The notes: generated by a model from the sequence alone, not told the origin. DNA of 43,454 nucleotides from Pelagibacteraceae bacterium (GCA_008638125.1 VTPM01000004.1:1-43454); one strand, 5' to 3'. Counted from the first letter of the stretch, positions 10,726 through 20,434 are shown. Translations and numbers: made by a program.

Positions 10726-12075
10726 TTGTCTACCTCATTAAGATTAACAAAAGATCCGATTTGGTATTTATTAAAAAAAGTCACCATACCTGCAAGTGTA
10801 GGCTCATTATTTCAAACTTTTTACAATCTTGTTGATACCTGGTTTGCTGGAAAAATATCTCCAGAGGCCATAAGTGCAATAGCCAAATCTTTTCCGCTAT
10901 ATTTTATAATAATTGCTATTGGAGTAGGAGTAGGAGCTTCTACAAACTCTTTAATAGGTAATTCGATAGGATCAAAAAAAGTTAAAGTTGCTTCTTTATA
11001 TGTATCTCAATCAATAGTTTTTGCGGTTTTTATTTCAATCTTAGTTACTCTATTCGGTTTAAATACATCAGATTTTTTTCTTTCAGTTATGGGGTCTAAT
11101 GCCGAAAGCATAGCATTAACAAGAGAGTATTTAGACATTATTTTTTATGGAACTATCATTGTAATGGTTCAAATATCCCTTAACGGCACATTAAATGCAC
11201 AGGGTGACACAAAAAGCTATCGTAACGTGTTAATTGTAAGTTTCTTCTTAAATATTTTTCTAAATCCATTATTCATATTTGGTTATGGCTTTGTACCTGC
11301 TTTTGGAATTTCGGGACTTGCGATCGCTACGGTTATTTCACAATTGCTGGGTTTATGTTATCTGATTTATAAAGTAAATGCTTGTGCTTTAAAAAAATAT
11401 TTAACATTAGAATGTTACATTCCAAAATTTAAATTAATTCATGAATTAGCAACCCAAGCTTTTCCAATAATGTTTAGTATGTTGTTTATAGGAATTGGTA
11501 TATTTAATATTTTATATTTTATTGGTAAATTTGGTGATTTGGCAACAGCTGGATATGGTGCAGCTCTAAGGATTGAACAAGTTTTTTTACTTCCTGTCAT
11601 AGGATTAAATACAGCAGTTTTATCTATTGGAGGTCAAAATTTTGGAGCAAAAAAAATTGATCGTATAAAAGAACTTTATTCAAAAGCTCTATTGTTTGGT
11701 TCTACTTTTATGTCAGTAGCTGGAGTTATTATTTATACAAATTCAATTTTTTTAGTTTCATTATTCACAGACGATCCTGTTGCAATTAAACATGGATCTA
11801 TCTATCTGCAAATAGCTGCATTGATAGGGCCAGTGTATCCTGTTTTTTTTATTTCATCAGCAATTTTTCAAGCTATTAAAAAACCGATTTATAGTTTGTA
11901 TATGAGTATTTTAAGACTTACCGCAATTCCATTCCTAGCTTTATGGTATGTTATTAATATCAAAGGTGGAGAGTATGCTGATATCTTTTATACTATACTT
12001 GTAACAAATTGGGTTATGGGAATATTAGTAGTATTATTTATTGCTAAATTATTTAAAACTAATTTTAGAAATTAA
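10726..12075 (+). CDS. MATE family efflux transporter
   Basis: TIPASVGSLFQTFYNLVDTWFAGKIS...GVGVGASTNSLIGNSIGSKK; about 12 TM; TTG start. Confidence 0.92.
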   Translation: MSTSLRLTKDPIWYLLKKVTIPASVGSLFQTFYNLVDTWFAGKISPEAISAIAKSFPLYFIIIAIGVGVGASTNSLIGNSIGSKKVKVASLYVSQSIVFAVFISILVTLFGLNTSDFFLSVMGSNAESIALTREYLDIIFYGTIIVMVQISLNGTLNAQGDTKSYRNVLIVSFFLNIFLNPLFIFGYGFVPAFGISGLAIATVISQLLGLCYLIYKVNACALKKYLTLECYIPKFKLIHELATQAFPIMFSMLFIGIGIFNILYFIGKFGDLATAGYGAALRIEQVFLLPVIGLNTAVLSIGGQNFGAKKIDRIKELYSKALLFGSTFMSVAGVIIYTNSIFLVSLFTDDPVAIKHGSIYLQIAALIGPVYPVFFISSAIFQAIKKPIYSLYMSILRLTAIPFLALWYVINIKGGEYADIFYTILVTNWVMGILVVLFIAKLFKTNFRN

Positions 12076-12815
12076 TTATTAGAGTCTTTTTTTAAATTCT
12101 TTTCTAATTTTCTTACGAAATATGAAACTATTAGAATAAGAGCTAAATATTCTAATATTAAAAAGGTATAAATTTCCAAAGGCCTATAAGTTGTCACCAC
12201 CAATTCATTTGCTTTTCTAGTTAAATCTGCGATTCCAATGATTGATACTAAAGATGACATTTTCAAAACATATACAAATTGATTTCCTAATGCCGGCAAT
12301 ATGTTTTTAACTGCTTGCGGAAGAATTATTAGCCTTAATCTTGCAAAAAAAGTTAGTCCTAAAGAACTCCCTGCTTCCCATTGTGGTTTTTTGATCGAAT
12401 TTATACCAGCTCTAAAGATTTCAGCCTGAAAGGCACTTTCACTAATAGTTAAAGCTATAATACCAGAAACAAATGGAGAAAAACTGACCCCAGATATTAT
12501 TGGTAATCCATAATAAATCCAAAGTATCAAAACCAATAAAGGAATAGCCCTAATTATCTCAACATAAACAATATTAAAATAAGATAAGAATTTATTTTTT
12601 GATAGAGACGTTAAAGCAACTAATAGACCAATTATCATTGCTAATATTATAGAAATTACAGATATATAAATTGTAATTGATATTCCGCTTATTAAAAATT
12701 TTAGATTTGTTAATCCTTCTATGTAACTAGGATTTAATATATCCCAGCCCCATTCATAATTAGAGCTGCATCCCTGTAAGATAAAAAAAAGTATAAAATA
12801 TTTTATTAGTTTCAC
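12072..12815 (-). CDS. Polar amino acid ABC transporter permease (HisM/GlnP family)
   Basis: EAA loop EAGSSLGLTFFARLRLIILPQAVKNILPALGNQFVYVLKMSSLVSIIGIADL; IRAIPLLVLILWIYY. Confidence 0.93.
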   Translation of the reverse strand: MKLIKYFILFFILQGCSSNYEWGWDILNPSYIEGLTNLKFLISGISITIYISVISIILAMIIGLLVALTSLSKNKFLSYFNIVYVEIIRAIPLLVLILWIYYGLPIISGVSFSPFVSGIIALTISESAFQAEIFRAGINSIKKPQWEAGSSLGLTFFARLRLIILPQAVKNILPALGNQFVYVLKMSSLVSIIGIADLTRKANELVVTTYRPLEIYTFLILEYLALILIVSYFVRKLEKNLKKDSNN

Positions 12816-12856
12816 AAAATATTTATATTTGTTAATTGAAAATGTTTAAACGTAAA

Positions 12857-13627
12857 TTATAAGCTTTTTAAATTATATTTAGCTAAAAGATTAGTAAAAA
12901 AACCAGAAGTTTTTTTATCATTAATCCATTTGCTTACGTAATCATTCCATTCTTTATCATCTTTACTTACCATCATAGCTAAAAAGGCTGGATTTTTTTC
13001 TCCATCCTGAACTATAGCTAATTCTGGATAAGTGATTACTAATTTATTTGCTTCTGTAGAACTTGTTATATTTCCATCAGCTCTTCCAGCAAGTACTTCT
13101 TGAAAGTCTCTTGCAGGTGCTTCTACTGATTTTAATTTTGATTTAGGAAAAAATTCTTTTGCTTTCTCTTCTTGTGAAGTTCCAAGAGTAGTAGCGATAG
13201 TAACATCTTTATTATTCAGCGAGTCCCATGTTGAAAATTTTTTTAAATTCTTTTTGAGCACTAAAGGTACCGTGCCATACTTGTAATACGTTTCTGTAAA
13301 ACCAGCTACTTCAGCTCTTTTATCTGTTTTAGTAACACTTGTTGAAATATCATATCTGTCAGCTGTAATTCCTGAAACTATTGTTTTCCAATCAGTAGGT
13401 ACAAACTTAACTTTAACACCCATATCTTTTGCCAATTCATTCATTACATCGATATCAAAACCCTTATAGCTATTTGTTGCTGGATCTTTAACAGACATCG
13501 GATCCCAGTCTCCTGTAGTCCCAACTCTTAACTCTTTATTTTTTAAGATTGTTTGTAATTTTGACTCGGCTTGAGCTGTTACTGTTAGTAACAAAACTAG
13601 AAATAAACTTGTAATTATTTTTTTCAC
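12857..13627 (-). CDS. Periplasmic amino-acid-binding protein (SBP family 3), possibly cyclohexadienyl dehydratase-like
   Basis: Signal peptide [58 protein letters not shown]; upstream of the ABC permease. Confidence 0.88.
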   Translation of the reverse strand: MKKIITSLFLVLLLTVTAQAESKLQTILKNKELRVGTTGDWDPMSVKDPATNSYKGFDIDVMNELAKDMGVKVKFVPTDWKTIVSGITADRYDISTSVTKTDKRAEVAGFTETYYKYGTVPLVLKKNLKKFSTWDSLNNKDVTIATTLGTSQEEKAKEFFPKSKLKSVEAPARDFQEVLAGRADGNITSSTEANKLVITYPELAIVQDGEKNPAFLAMMVSKDDKEWNDYVSKWINDKKTSGFFTNLLAKYNLKSL

Positions 13628-13698
13628 TTCTTACTTTTTTACATTTTTAGAGTTTTATGTCTCTAGTTAATTCGTCTCACTTATAATTTTAATTTTAT

Positions 13699-13726
13699 TT
13701 GACTTTATAAATTTATAAAGTATAAA
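13699..13726 (+). promoter_or_regulatory. Predicted sigma70-type promoter of umuDC (TTGACT-N16-TATAAA)
   Basis: TTGACT at 13699-13704, TATAAA at 13721-13726, upstream of umuD ATG 13748. Confidence 0.55.
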
Positions 13727-13729
13727 AAA

Positions 13730-13744
13730 GAACAAAACAAGAAC
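13730..13744. promoter_or_regulatory. Putative LexA/SOS box GAAC-N7-GAAC (reverse complement GTTC-N7-GTTC)
   Basis: GAACAAAACAAGAAC read directly; matches the alphaproteobacterial LexA consensus GTTCN7GTTC; lies between -10 and start of umuD. Confidence 0.7.
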
Positions 13745-13747
13745 ATT

Positions 13748-14143
13748 ATGAAACTAACTATACCTTTTTATCTGCATAAAGTAGGAGCTGGATTTCCTTC
13801 ACCAGCAACAGATTATATTGAAGATGATTTAGATCTAAATACACATCTTATAACCAATGCTCCAGCAACTTTTGTTATTCGAGTGCAAGGTAAATCAATG
13901 CAAGAAGTTGGCATTTATGATGGCGATCTTTTGATTGTAGACAAAAGCATAAGTCCAAAAAACTTTTCAACTGTAATAGCTAATGTGAACGAAGAATTAG
14001 TTGTAAAGAGTCTCATTAAAGAAAAAGGATTGAGCTATTTAACATCAGGCTCAAAAAATATTCTTGAAAAAATTAATCTTGAAGAAAATCCAGAAGTTAT
14101 AATTTGGGGAGTGGTAACTTATGTCATACACAAATTACAGTAA
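13748..14143 (+). CDS. umuD: Error-prone polymerase V subunit UmuD-like (S24 autoprotease)
   Basis: [51 protein letters not shown]; next to umuC. Confidence 0.94.
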   Translation: MKLTIPFYLHKVGAGFPSPATDYIEDDLDLNTHLITNAPATFVIRVQGKSMQEVGIYDGDLLIVDKSISPKNFSTVIANVNEELVVKSLIKEKGLSYLTSGSKNILEKINLEENPEVIIWGVVTYVIHKLQ

Positions 14144-15401
14144 AAAAAATAATATTGCACTTATAGACTGCAATTCATTTTATGTTTCTTGTGAAAGATT
14201 ATTTAATCCTAAAATAATTAATAAGCCTGTAGTTGTTCTTTCTAATAATGATGGATGTGTAATATCTAGGTCAAGTGAAGCAAAAAAATTAGGAATTAAA
14301 ATGGGTGAACCTTATTTTAAAGTAAAAGATTTAGTTACAAAAAATAATGTACATATTTTTTCATCAAACTACGCTTTGTACGGCGATATCTCTAGACGAG
14401 TTATGAAAATATTAAAAGAGTTTTCGGATAAAATGGAAATATATTCTATTGATGAAGCTTTTATAGATTTGTCATTTATAGAAAATGAACGGCTTGAAGA
14501 TTATGGGAAAGAAATAAGGGAAAGAATTTTAAAATGGACAGGAATACCAACTAGTATTGGAATTTCAAATACAAAAACATTATGTAAGATAGCTAATCAT
14601 GTAGCTAAAAAAAAACAAACAGGCGTAACTTTTTTAAATAAAGATATAGATAAAATATTAGAGACTTTTCCTATCTCTGATGTTTGGGGAGTTGGCAGGC
14701 AAATATCAAAACTTTATATTAAAAATGGAATTGATACTGCTTTAAAATTAAAAAATATTTCAAACACATGGGTAAAAAAAAATACAAATGTATTAGGAGC
14801 AAAAACAGTTATGGAGTTAAGAGGTATTCCTTGTATAGATTTAGAAGTACATCAACCTAAAAGAAAAAGTTGTTGTGTATCAAGATCTTTTGGAAAAAAA
14901 ATAGAGAGCATTGAAAATTTAAAAGAGTCTATAACAACACATTGTTTAACTGCTGCAGAAAAAATTAGAGCCGATGGTCAATTAACAAAAAATATTACTG
15001 TATTTATTAGAACTAGTCCTTTTGATAAATATAGAAAATATTATTCAAACTCAGCAAGTATAGATTTACCTATTGCCACTAATAACAGCTTAGAGTTAGT
15101 AAAAAATGCTATAGAGGGACTTAAAACTATATATAAATATGGTTATTTTTACCAAAAAGCAGGGGTTATTTTAAACAATTTAGTAGAAGCCAAAGATGAG
15201 GAATTTAATTTGCTCACACCTCTCTTGGAAACAAAATCAAAATCTTTAATGAAGGCAATTGATTCAACAAACATTAAATATGGAAGAAACTCTATCAGTA
15301 TAGCTCAAGCAGGTTTTAAGAAAAGTTGGAAAATGAGGAGAGAGCATTATTCATTTATAGACACAGCATCATTTGATTCATTGCCAGTTTTAAAATTATA
15401 A
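14121..15401 (+). CDS. umuC: Error-prone Y-family DNA polymerase V subunit UmuC
   Basis: [59 protein letters not shown]. Confidence 0.97.
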   Translation: MSYTNYSKKNNIALIDCNSFYVSCERLFNPKIINKPVVVLSNNDGCVISRSSEAKKLGIKMGEPYFKVKDLVTKNNVHIFSSNYALYGDISRRVMKILKEFSDKMEIYSIDEAFIDLSFIENERLEDYGKEIRERILKWTGIPTSIGISNTKTLCKIANHVAKKKQTGVTFLNKDIDKILETFPISDVWGVGRQISKLYIKNGIDTALKLKNISNTWVKKNTNVLGAKTVMELRGIPCIDLEVHQPKRKSCCVSRSFGKKIESIENLKESITTHCLTAAEKIRADGQLTKNITVFIRTSPFDKYRKYYSNSASIDLPIATNNSLELVKNAIEGLKTIYKYGYFYQKAGVILNNLVEAKDEEFNLLTPLLETKSKSLMKAIDSTNIKYGRNSISIAQAGFKKSWKMRREHYSFIDTASFDSLPVLKL

Positions 15402-15422
15402 GTTATAAAATTATTAAATCAG

Positions 15423-15490
15423 ATTCTGGGGTGCTTAACAGCTGAGAACATACCCAATGAACCTGTTGTGTAATTACAACGAAGGGAGAA
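15423..15490 (+). promoter_or_regulatory. TPP (thi-box) riboswitch
   Basis: GGGGTGCTTAACAGCTGAGAACATACCCAATGAACCTGTTGTGTAATTACAACGAAGGGAG has the thi-box motifs GGGGTGC, CTGAGA, ACCC, GAACCTG, TAAT, CGAAGGGA in order. Confidence 0.95.
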
Positions 15491-15491
15491 A

Positions 15492-16988
15492 ATGAAAGAA
15501 ATTTATATAAATCAATCAACCACAATAATAATTCTAATTATTACAGCTGTAGTTTTTGCCGTAATTGGAATTTTATATTCTAAAAAGAATAATTCATTGA
15601 ATGAATACTTAAACGCAAATAGATCAGTAAAAAGTTCATCTTTAACAGCATCGTTAATAGCTTCATGTTTTGGAGTATGGATTTTAATTGGACCAGCAGA
15701 AGCTGCAACATGGGGCGGGGTAGGTGCTATTTTAGGTTATGCTTTTGGTCAAGCAACTCCATTTTTAGCTTTTTATTTTTTTGGAAAAAGACTTAGAAAA
15801 ATTATGCCAAACGGTAATAGCTTAACACAATTTGTATATTTAAGATTTGGCTCAAAAGTATTTAATTTAGTTTTATTTTTAACAATATTTTACATGATTG
15901 TATATCTTACTGCTGAGGTCACAGCAGTAGCTAAGGTTTTAAAAACTATTTCAGGTATCCCACTATGGCAGACAGCTTTAGTTATTTTAATTTCAACGCT
16001 TAGCTATACTTTATATGGTGGTTTAAAAGTTTCTATATTTACAGATAAAATTCAGTTCATCATCATAATATTTTTTTTAATACTCTCTCTTTTTTACATT
16101 TTTAATTTAGACAGTAATTCTTTTAGATTTGATGATTTGAAAAAAAACTCTGCTTATCTATTGAGTACAAATTATTATTACGGGTACACGTCTGGAATAA
16201 CATTCTTTATTGCTGTATTTGCTACAAATTTATTTGATCAAGGAATTTGGCAAAGGGTTTATGCAGCAAAATCAATTAATGATCTAAGAGTAGGATTTAT
16301 TTCTTCTTTTATAATAGTTATTCCTTTTATCTTTATCTTGGGATTTTTAGGACTAGTTGCAGTAAGCACAGGCAAACTAAATGATCCAAGTACTATATTT
16401 TTTTCACTCCTTTTAGATCAATCAAATTCGATTGATACATTATTCTTAGTTGGAATTCTTATTTTGGTACTAGTCTTAGTTATTAGTTCAATGGATACAT
16501 TGATCAATGCAATATCAAGTTTAATAACGGTTGAAAGTAGAAAATTTATTAAATTAAAAAATAATGATTATTTAAGATTATCTAAATTAATCATTATATT
16601 TCTATCTCTAATAATTTTTTACACAGCATCACAAGGAAACAGTGTTTTATTTATGTTTTTATTTGCCGATCTACTTTGTTGTGCAGCTGCAATCCCTATT
16701 TTTTATGGGTTGTATTCAAAAAAACTTTCAAGCAAAATTACATTTACATCAATCTTAATGGGACTCATTTTTGGTTTGGCATTTTTTCCAGATCAATCTT
16801 TTCAAAAAAGTTTAGTTGTGGGAAATCTAATTGATGTAGAATTTTTTCCTACTTGGTTCTCTACTGCATTATTGTTTTGGTCATTTATTTTTGCACTTTT
16901 AGTTCCATTATTAATAATTAAATTTTCAAAAAATAATAATAATTTTAATTATTTGAGTTTAAAAAAAATAAAGGATGTAACGACGTAG
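15492..16988 (+). CDS. thiV: Sodium:solute symporter (SSS family), thiamin-precursor transporter ThiV-like
   Basis: SSS-type multi-TM protein; SLTASLIASCFGVWILIGPAEAATWGG...; immediately downstream of a TPP riboswitch, as described for SAR11 thiV. Confidence 0.85.
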   Translation: MKEIYINQSTTIIILIITAVVFAVIGILYSKKNNSLNEYLNANRSVKSSSLTASLIASCFGVWILIGPAEAATWGGVGAILGYAFGQATPFLAFYFFGKRLRKIMPNGNSLTQFVYLRFGSKVFNLVLFLTIFYMIVYLTAEVTAVAKVLKTISGIPLWQTALVILISTLSYTLYGGLKVSIFTDKIQFIIIIFFLILSLFYIFNLDSNSFRFDDLKKNSAYLLSTNYYYGYTSGITFFIAVFATNLFDQGIWQRVYAAKSINDLRVGFISSFIIVIPFIFILGFLGLVAVSTGKLNDPSTIFFSLLLDQSNSIDTLFLVGILILVLVLVISSMDTLINAISSLITVESRKFIKLKNNDYLRLSKLIIIFLSLIIFYTASQGNSVLFMFLFADLLCCAAAIPIFYGLYSKKLSSKITFTSILMGLIFGLAFFPDQSFQKSLVVGNLIDVEFFPTWFSTALLFWSFIFALLVPLLIIKFSKNNNNFNYLSLKKIKDVTT

Positions 16989-17861
16989 TTACTCTTTTCG
17001 AAGTTCGTTAATGTAGATGCTCACAGCTATCCATATAACAATAAAGCTTATTAATTTGTGAATATCTAATGTCTCACCATAGTAAAAAATACCTAATATA
17101 AACTGAGCTGTTGGCGTTAAAAAGAAAATCATGCTAGCCGCTCCAATACCCACTAATTCAAAACCCCTAGAGTACAAATAAAGAGGTATCAAAGTCATTG
17201 GACCTGCCCATAACAGTAGAAAAGATATGCTAATGTTTTGAAAAGAAAAAATATTTAAATTTTGTTCTACAAGATAATAAAATACTACTATCGCAAATGG
17301 TGAAAGAAGAAGTGTTTCAATTAATAGACCTATATCAGTATCAACATTTATTTTTTTTCTAATTAAGCCATAAAGACTAAAGGTAATAGCGACCGTTAAT
17401 CCAATCCAAGGCAAAGTTTGATAATGAATAATTAAATAAATAATTGAAAAAAAAACTAAAAGTACAGATAAGATTTTATTTCTATTATATTTTTCTTTTA
17501 AAAAAATAACTCCGAAGAAAACACTTAAAATAGGAAAAATATAGTACCCTAAACTAGCATCAATTAGTCTATCAACTGATATTGCGTAAAGCCAGGTAAG
17601 CCAATTTGTCATCACTAAAAAACCAGAAACGAGCAACAGAAAAAGTAATTTTTTATTATTTATAATTTTAAAAAAGATGTTCCATTTAGATAAGAAAAAT
17701 GTTGTTATTATTAACAAAAGTGCTGTCCAGATAGTTCTATGAACTACTAGTTCTATCGGATTTACAAAAGATAGGCTTTTAAAATAAAAAACGCCAAGAA
17801 CGCCCCACCATAAAGAAGCAACAACAGTTAATACAGATCCTTTTAGATAATCAGCTTTCAT
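16989..17861 (-). CDS. rarD: EamA/RarD family transporter
   Basis: KGSVLTVVASLWWGVLGVFYFKSLSFVNPIELVVHRTIWTALLL typical of RarD; 10 TM DMT topology. Confidence 0.88.
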   Translation of the reverse strand: MKADYLKGSVLTVVASLWWGVLGVFYFKSLSFVNPIELVVHRTIWTALLLIITTFFLSKWNIFFKIINNKKLLFLLLVSGFLVMTNWLTWLYAISVDRLIDASLGYYIFPILSVFFGVIFLKEKYNRNKILSVLLVFFSIIYLIIHYQTLPWIGLTVAITFSLYGLIRKKINVDTDIGLLIETLLLSPFAIVVFYYLVEQNLNIFSFQNISISFLLLWAGPMTLIPLYLYSRGFELVGIGAASMIFFLTPTAQFILGIFYYGETLDIHKLISFIVIWIAVSIYINELRKE

Positions 17862-18003
17862 ACTTTATTCTGAGTCTATGTATCATTTTTTATAAAATTT
17901 AATTGAAAAATATTAAGACTCGAAAATTTATTCTTGTCTGCTATATTAATTAAACGGAAGATTAATTTACCCAGATTTTTCTTCCATGATAGCAAGTGGA
18001 TAA

Positions 18004-18096
18004 GGAAGCGTGGGTGAGCTGGTTTAAACCAACGGGTTGCTAACTCGTCGTACGTAGCAATATGTACCAAGAGTTCGAATCTCTTCGCTTCCGCCA
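18004..18096 (+). tRNA. tRNA-Ser (anticodon GCU), CCA encoded
   Basis: Acceptor GGAAGCG/CGCTTCC, discriminator G, CCA; anticodon loop TTGCTAA (GCT at 18039-18041); long variable arm; T-loop GTTCGAATC. Confidence 0.96.
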
Positions 18097-18097
18097 C

Positions 18098-20434
18098 TTA
18101 TTTTCTAAAAAAACTATCTAAATTATTTGGAGAATTATTTAATACTATTTTGTATACGTTAATATTTTCCATCACTCTCTGCACATAATTTCTAGTCTCT
18201 CTAAATCTAATCAATTCTATCCAGTCCACAAAATTTATTTCACCTCTATTAGGATCTCCATATCTTTTTATCCAAGACTTAATTCTATTTGGACCAGCAT
18301 TATACGCTCCTATAGCATAAGGGAAAACACCATCGTAATCTTCAAGCAGTCCATTAAAATAATAAGTTCCTAGTTTTATATTATAATCTGGATCATTAGT
18401 TAGAAGGCTCTTGCTGTAAGTCGTGTTCAAACTCTTTGCAACAATCTTTGCAGTATTAGGCATAATTTGCATTAGTCCTTGTGCACCCACGTAACTATTC
18501 GCTCTTGCATCAAACTCACTCTCCTGTCTTATGATTGCGTGAACTAAATGAGGAGGGGGCATTACCTTATTATTTATTATTTCAGGTATATTAATTGTTG
18601 GATAATTATAGGTATGTATATATCTTTTTTCATAAGAGGCATCTTTTGCAATTTGTATTGCATAATCATATCTACCAACATCTGTAGCAAGTTTTGCAGC
18701 TAATACTTCACTACCATTTTCAACATTTAAAGTAGCAAGATGTTTAATTATATCTTTACTAAATTCTGTTTTATCCAATTCAAACAACAATTTAACTAAA
18801 TTGATTAGTTTATTTTTATTAAATTCTTTTTCGTAATTTTCTTTTACTTTGAATTCTTCATTTAATTTAAATTCATCCCCAGCATTAATTTTGATAAATG
18901 CTAGCTGCCCATAATAAGTATTTGTAAATTTAGCAGCAGCTTTATAATAAAAGGTAGACTTGTCTTTATTACCAGCTTTTTCATATGCATAAGCTAACCA
19001 ATAAGCACCTCGTGATGAACTGATCGGATAGCTGACATTATTATAAAAATTTTCAAAATGCTTGATAGCAACATCTGGTTTGTTTAGAAAACTTACGCTA
19101 AGCCATCCTGAAATCCATTCAGCATCTGCATAATCAGCTCCACTTTGTAAATGATGATTGCTAGCAACTTCATAGGCATCAGAATATTTCTTTTCGTAAA
19201 TTAAATCTCTGGTTATGTTTTCTCTAAGATTCCACCACTTTTCTGGATACACTAAAGTTTCTTCTCCATGAAATTTTCTTAATATTTCAAGTGAGCCTTC
19301 CAATCTATTCCTTCGTGTTCGCCAAGCCAGACGATTATATTCTAGTCCTAAGTCATTAATTAAATCTTCTGGAACATCTGATATCGCTTTATCTACGCCA
19401 TAAGAATTGGTCATAAGAATAAATCTAGCATTGTAGAGAGCTCGTTCCTTTTTAGGTAGATAAACAAGCATTCTCTTTAAATCCCAATATTGATTGTCCC
19501 AAGCAAGATAATCAGCTCGAGAGAGATGATCTTTTGTAGTTAAAAACTTATTAAATTTATTTTTATAATATTTTAGATCGTTTGAAGATAAATCAGCATT
19601 TATCCAACCATCTTTGATGTAATTTTCTGCTAGCTCGGTATTACCAAGCTCAAGATAAGCCTCTCCAAGTTTTATTTTTCCCGTACCGCTTAATGGTTCA
19701 TTTTCGTTAAACCAATTGATGATAACTCGAGGACTCGAATTTTTAATTATAATTTTATGTTCTGCTAAATACTTTAACCTTCCAATTCTTGGATAATCTG
19801 AATTTCTTGAAATAAAATTTTGATAGTCATTAAAAGTTGCTTGGTTGCCAGACTCTAACAGATACAACCATGTAACTAAATTTTTAAACTCTTTATTTTT
19901 TACCTTTTCAGTTAAAGAAATTGCATTATTCCATTTACCTTTTTTGATTAAATTAAAAATTTCTTTTGCATTAGAAAAATCTTTTTCATCAAGAATTTCA
20001 GATTTACTCGCTATCTTAGAGTTTGAAGGAATAAAACTTAATGGTTTTTTTACAGGTAGTAAAAATGTATTTTCTGATTTTACAATTTCTACAACTTTAT
20101 TTTGTGTATTAGTTTCAACATTCTTAATTTCTTTATTTTCACTAATTTCTTTAGATTTAACAGGTTCTATATTTTGCAAAGTAATTGTTTTATTTAAAGA
20201 TGGTTTTTTAGGAGGTATATTGAAATTAAAATCATTATTTGATTTTTCCTCTATTTTGGTAGTTTTGATTAGTTCTGATTTTTTTTCTGTTAAATTTTCT
20301 TTTGGTGAATTAATTGTATCTAATTTTTTCTTTGGAAATATAAATTCGTGTTTATTTGAATAAACATTATTGATTGAAAAGAGCAGTATTAAAACAATAA
20401 ATGGTAGTAGTAGACTATTCTTTTGATAATGCAT
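18098..20434 (-). CDS. slt: Soluble lytic murein transglycosylase (Slt family)
   Basis: C-terminal AIIRQESEFDARANSYVGAQGLMQIMPNTAK...YNIKLGTYYFNGLL...AIGAYNAGPNRIKSWIKRYGD; TPR-like N-terminal region. Confidence 0.94.
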   Translation of the reverse strand: MHYQKNSLLLPFIVLILLFSINNVYSNKHEFIFPKKKLDTINSPKENLTEKKSELIKTTKIEEKSNNDFNFNIPPKKPSLNKTITLQNIEPVKSKEISENKEIKNVETNTQNKVVEIVKSENTFLLPVKKPLSFIPSNSKIASKSEILDEKDFSNAKEIFNLIKKGKWNNAISLTEKVKNKEFKNLVTWLYLLESGNQATFNDYQNFISRNSDYPRIGRLKYLAEHKIIIKNSSPRVIINWFNENEPLSGTGKIKLGEAYLELGNTELAENYIKDGWINADLSSNDLKYYKNKFNKFLTTKDHLSRADYLAWDNQYWDLKRMLVYLPKKERALYNARFILMTNSYGVDKAISDVPEDLINDLGLEYNRLAWRTRRNRLEGSLEILRKFHGEETLVYPEKWWNLRENITRDLIYEKKYSDAYEVASNHHLQSGADYADAEWISGWLSVSFLNKPDVAIKHFENFYNNVSYPISSSRGAYWLAYAYEKAGNKDKSTFYYKAAAKFTNTYYGQLAFIKINAGDEFKLNEEFKVKENYEKEFNKNKLINLVKLLFELDKTEFSKDIIKHLATLNVENGSEVLAAKLATDVGRYDYAIQIAKDASYEKRYIHTYNYPTINIPEIINNKVMPPPHLVHAIIRQESEFDARANSYVGAQGLMQIMPNTAKIVAKSLNTTYSKSLLTNDPDYNIKLGTYYFNGLLEDYDGVFPYAIGAYNAGPNRIKSWIKRYGDPNRGEINFVDWIELIRFRETRNYVQRVMENINVYKIVLNNSPNNLDSFFRK

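Noticed and set aside
16977-16992. GTAAC...GTTAC inverted repeat across the thiV/rarD stop codons as a terminator
   Set aside because: Only a 5 bp stem with weak GC content and inside coding sequence; not enough to call an intrinsic terminator.
17876-18097. 73 aa minus-strand ORF beginning MAEAKRFELL
   Set aside because: It is the antisense of the tRNA-Ser gene, a well-known source of spurious ORFs.
19845-20363. 172 aa + strand ORF
   Set aside because: Antisense within slt; length explained by low-complexity Lys/Asn/Ser-rich coding sequence on the other strand.
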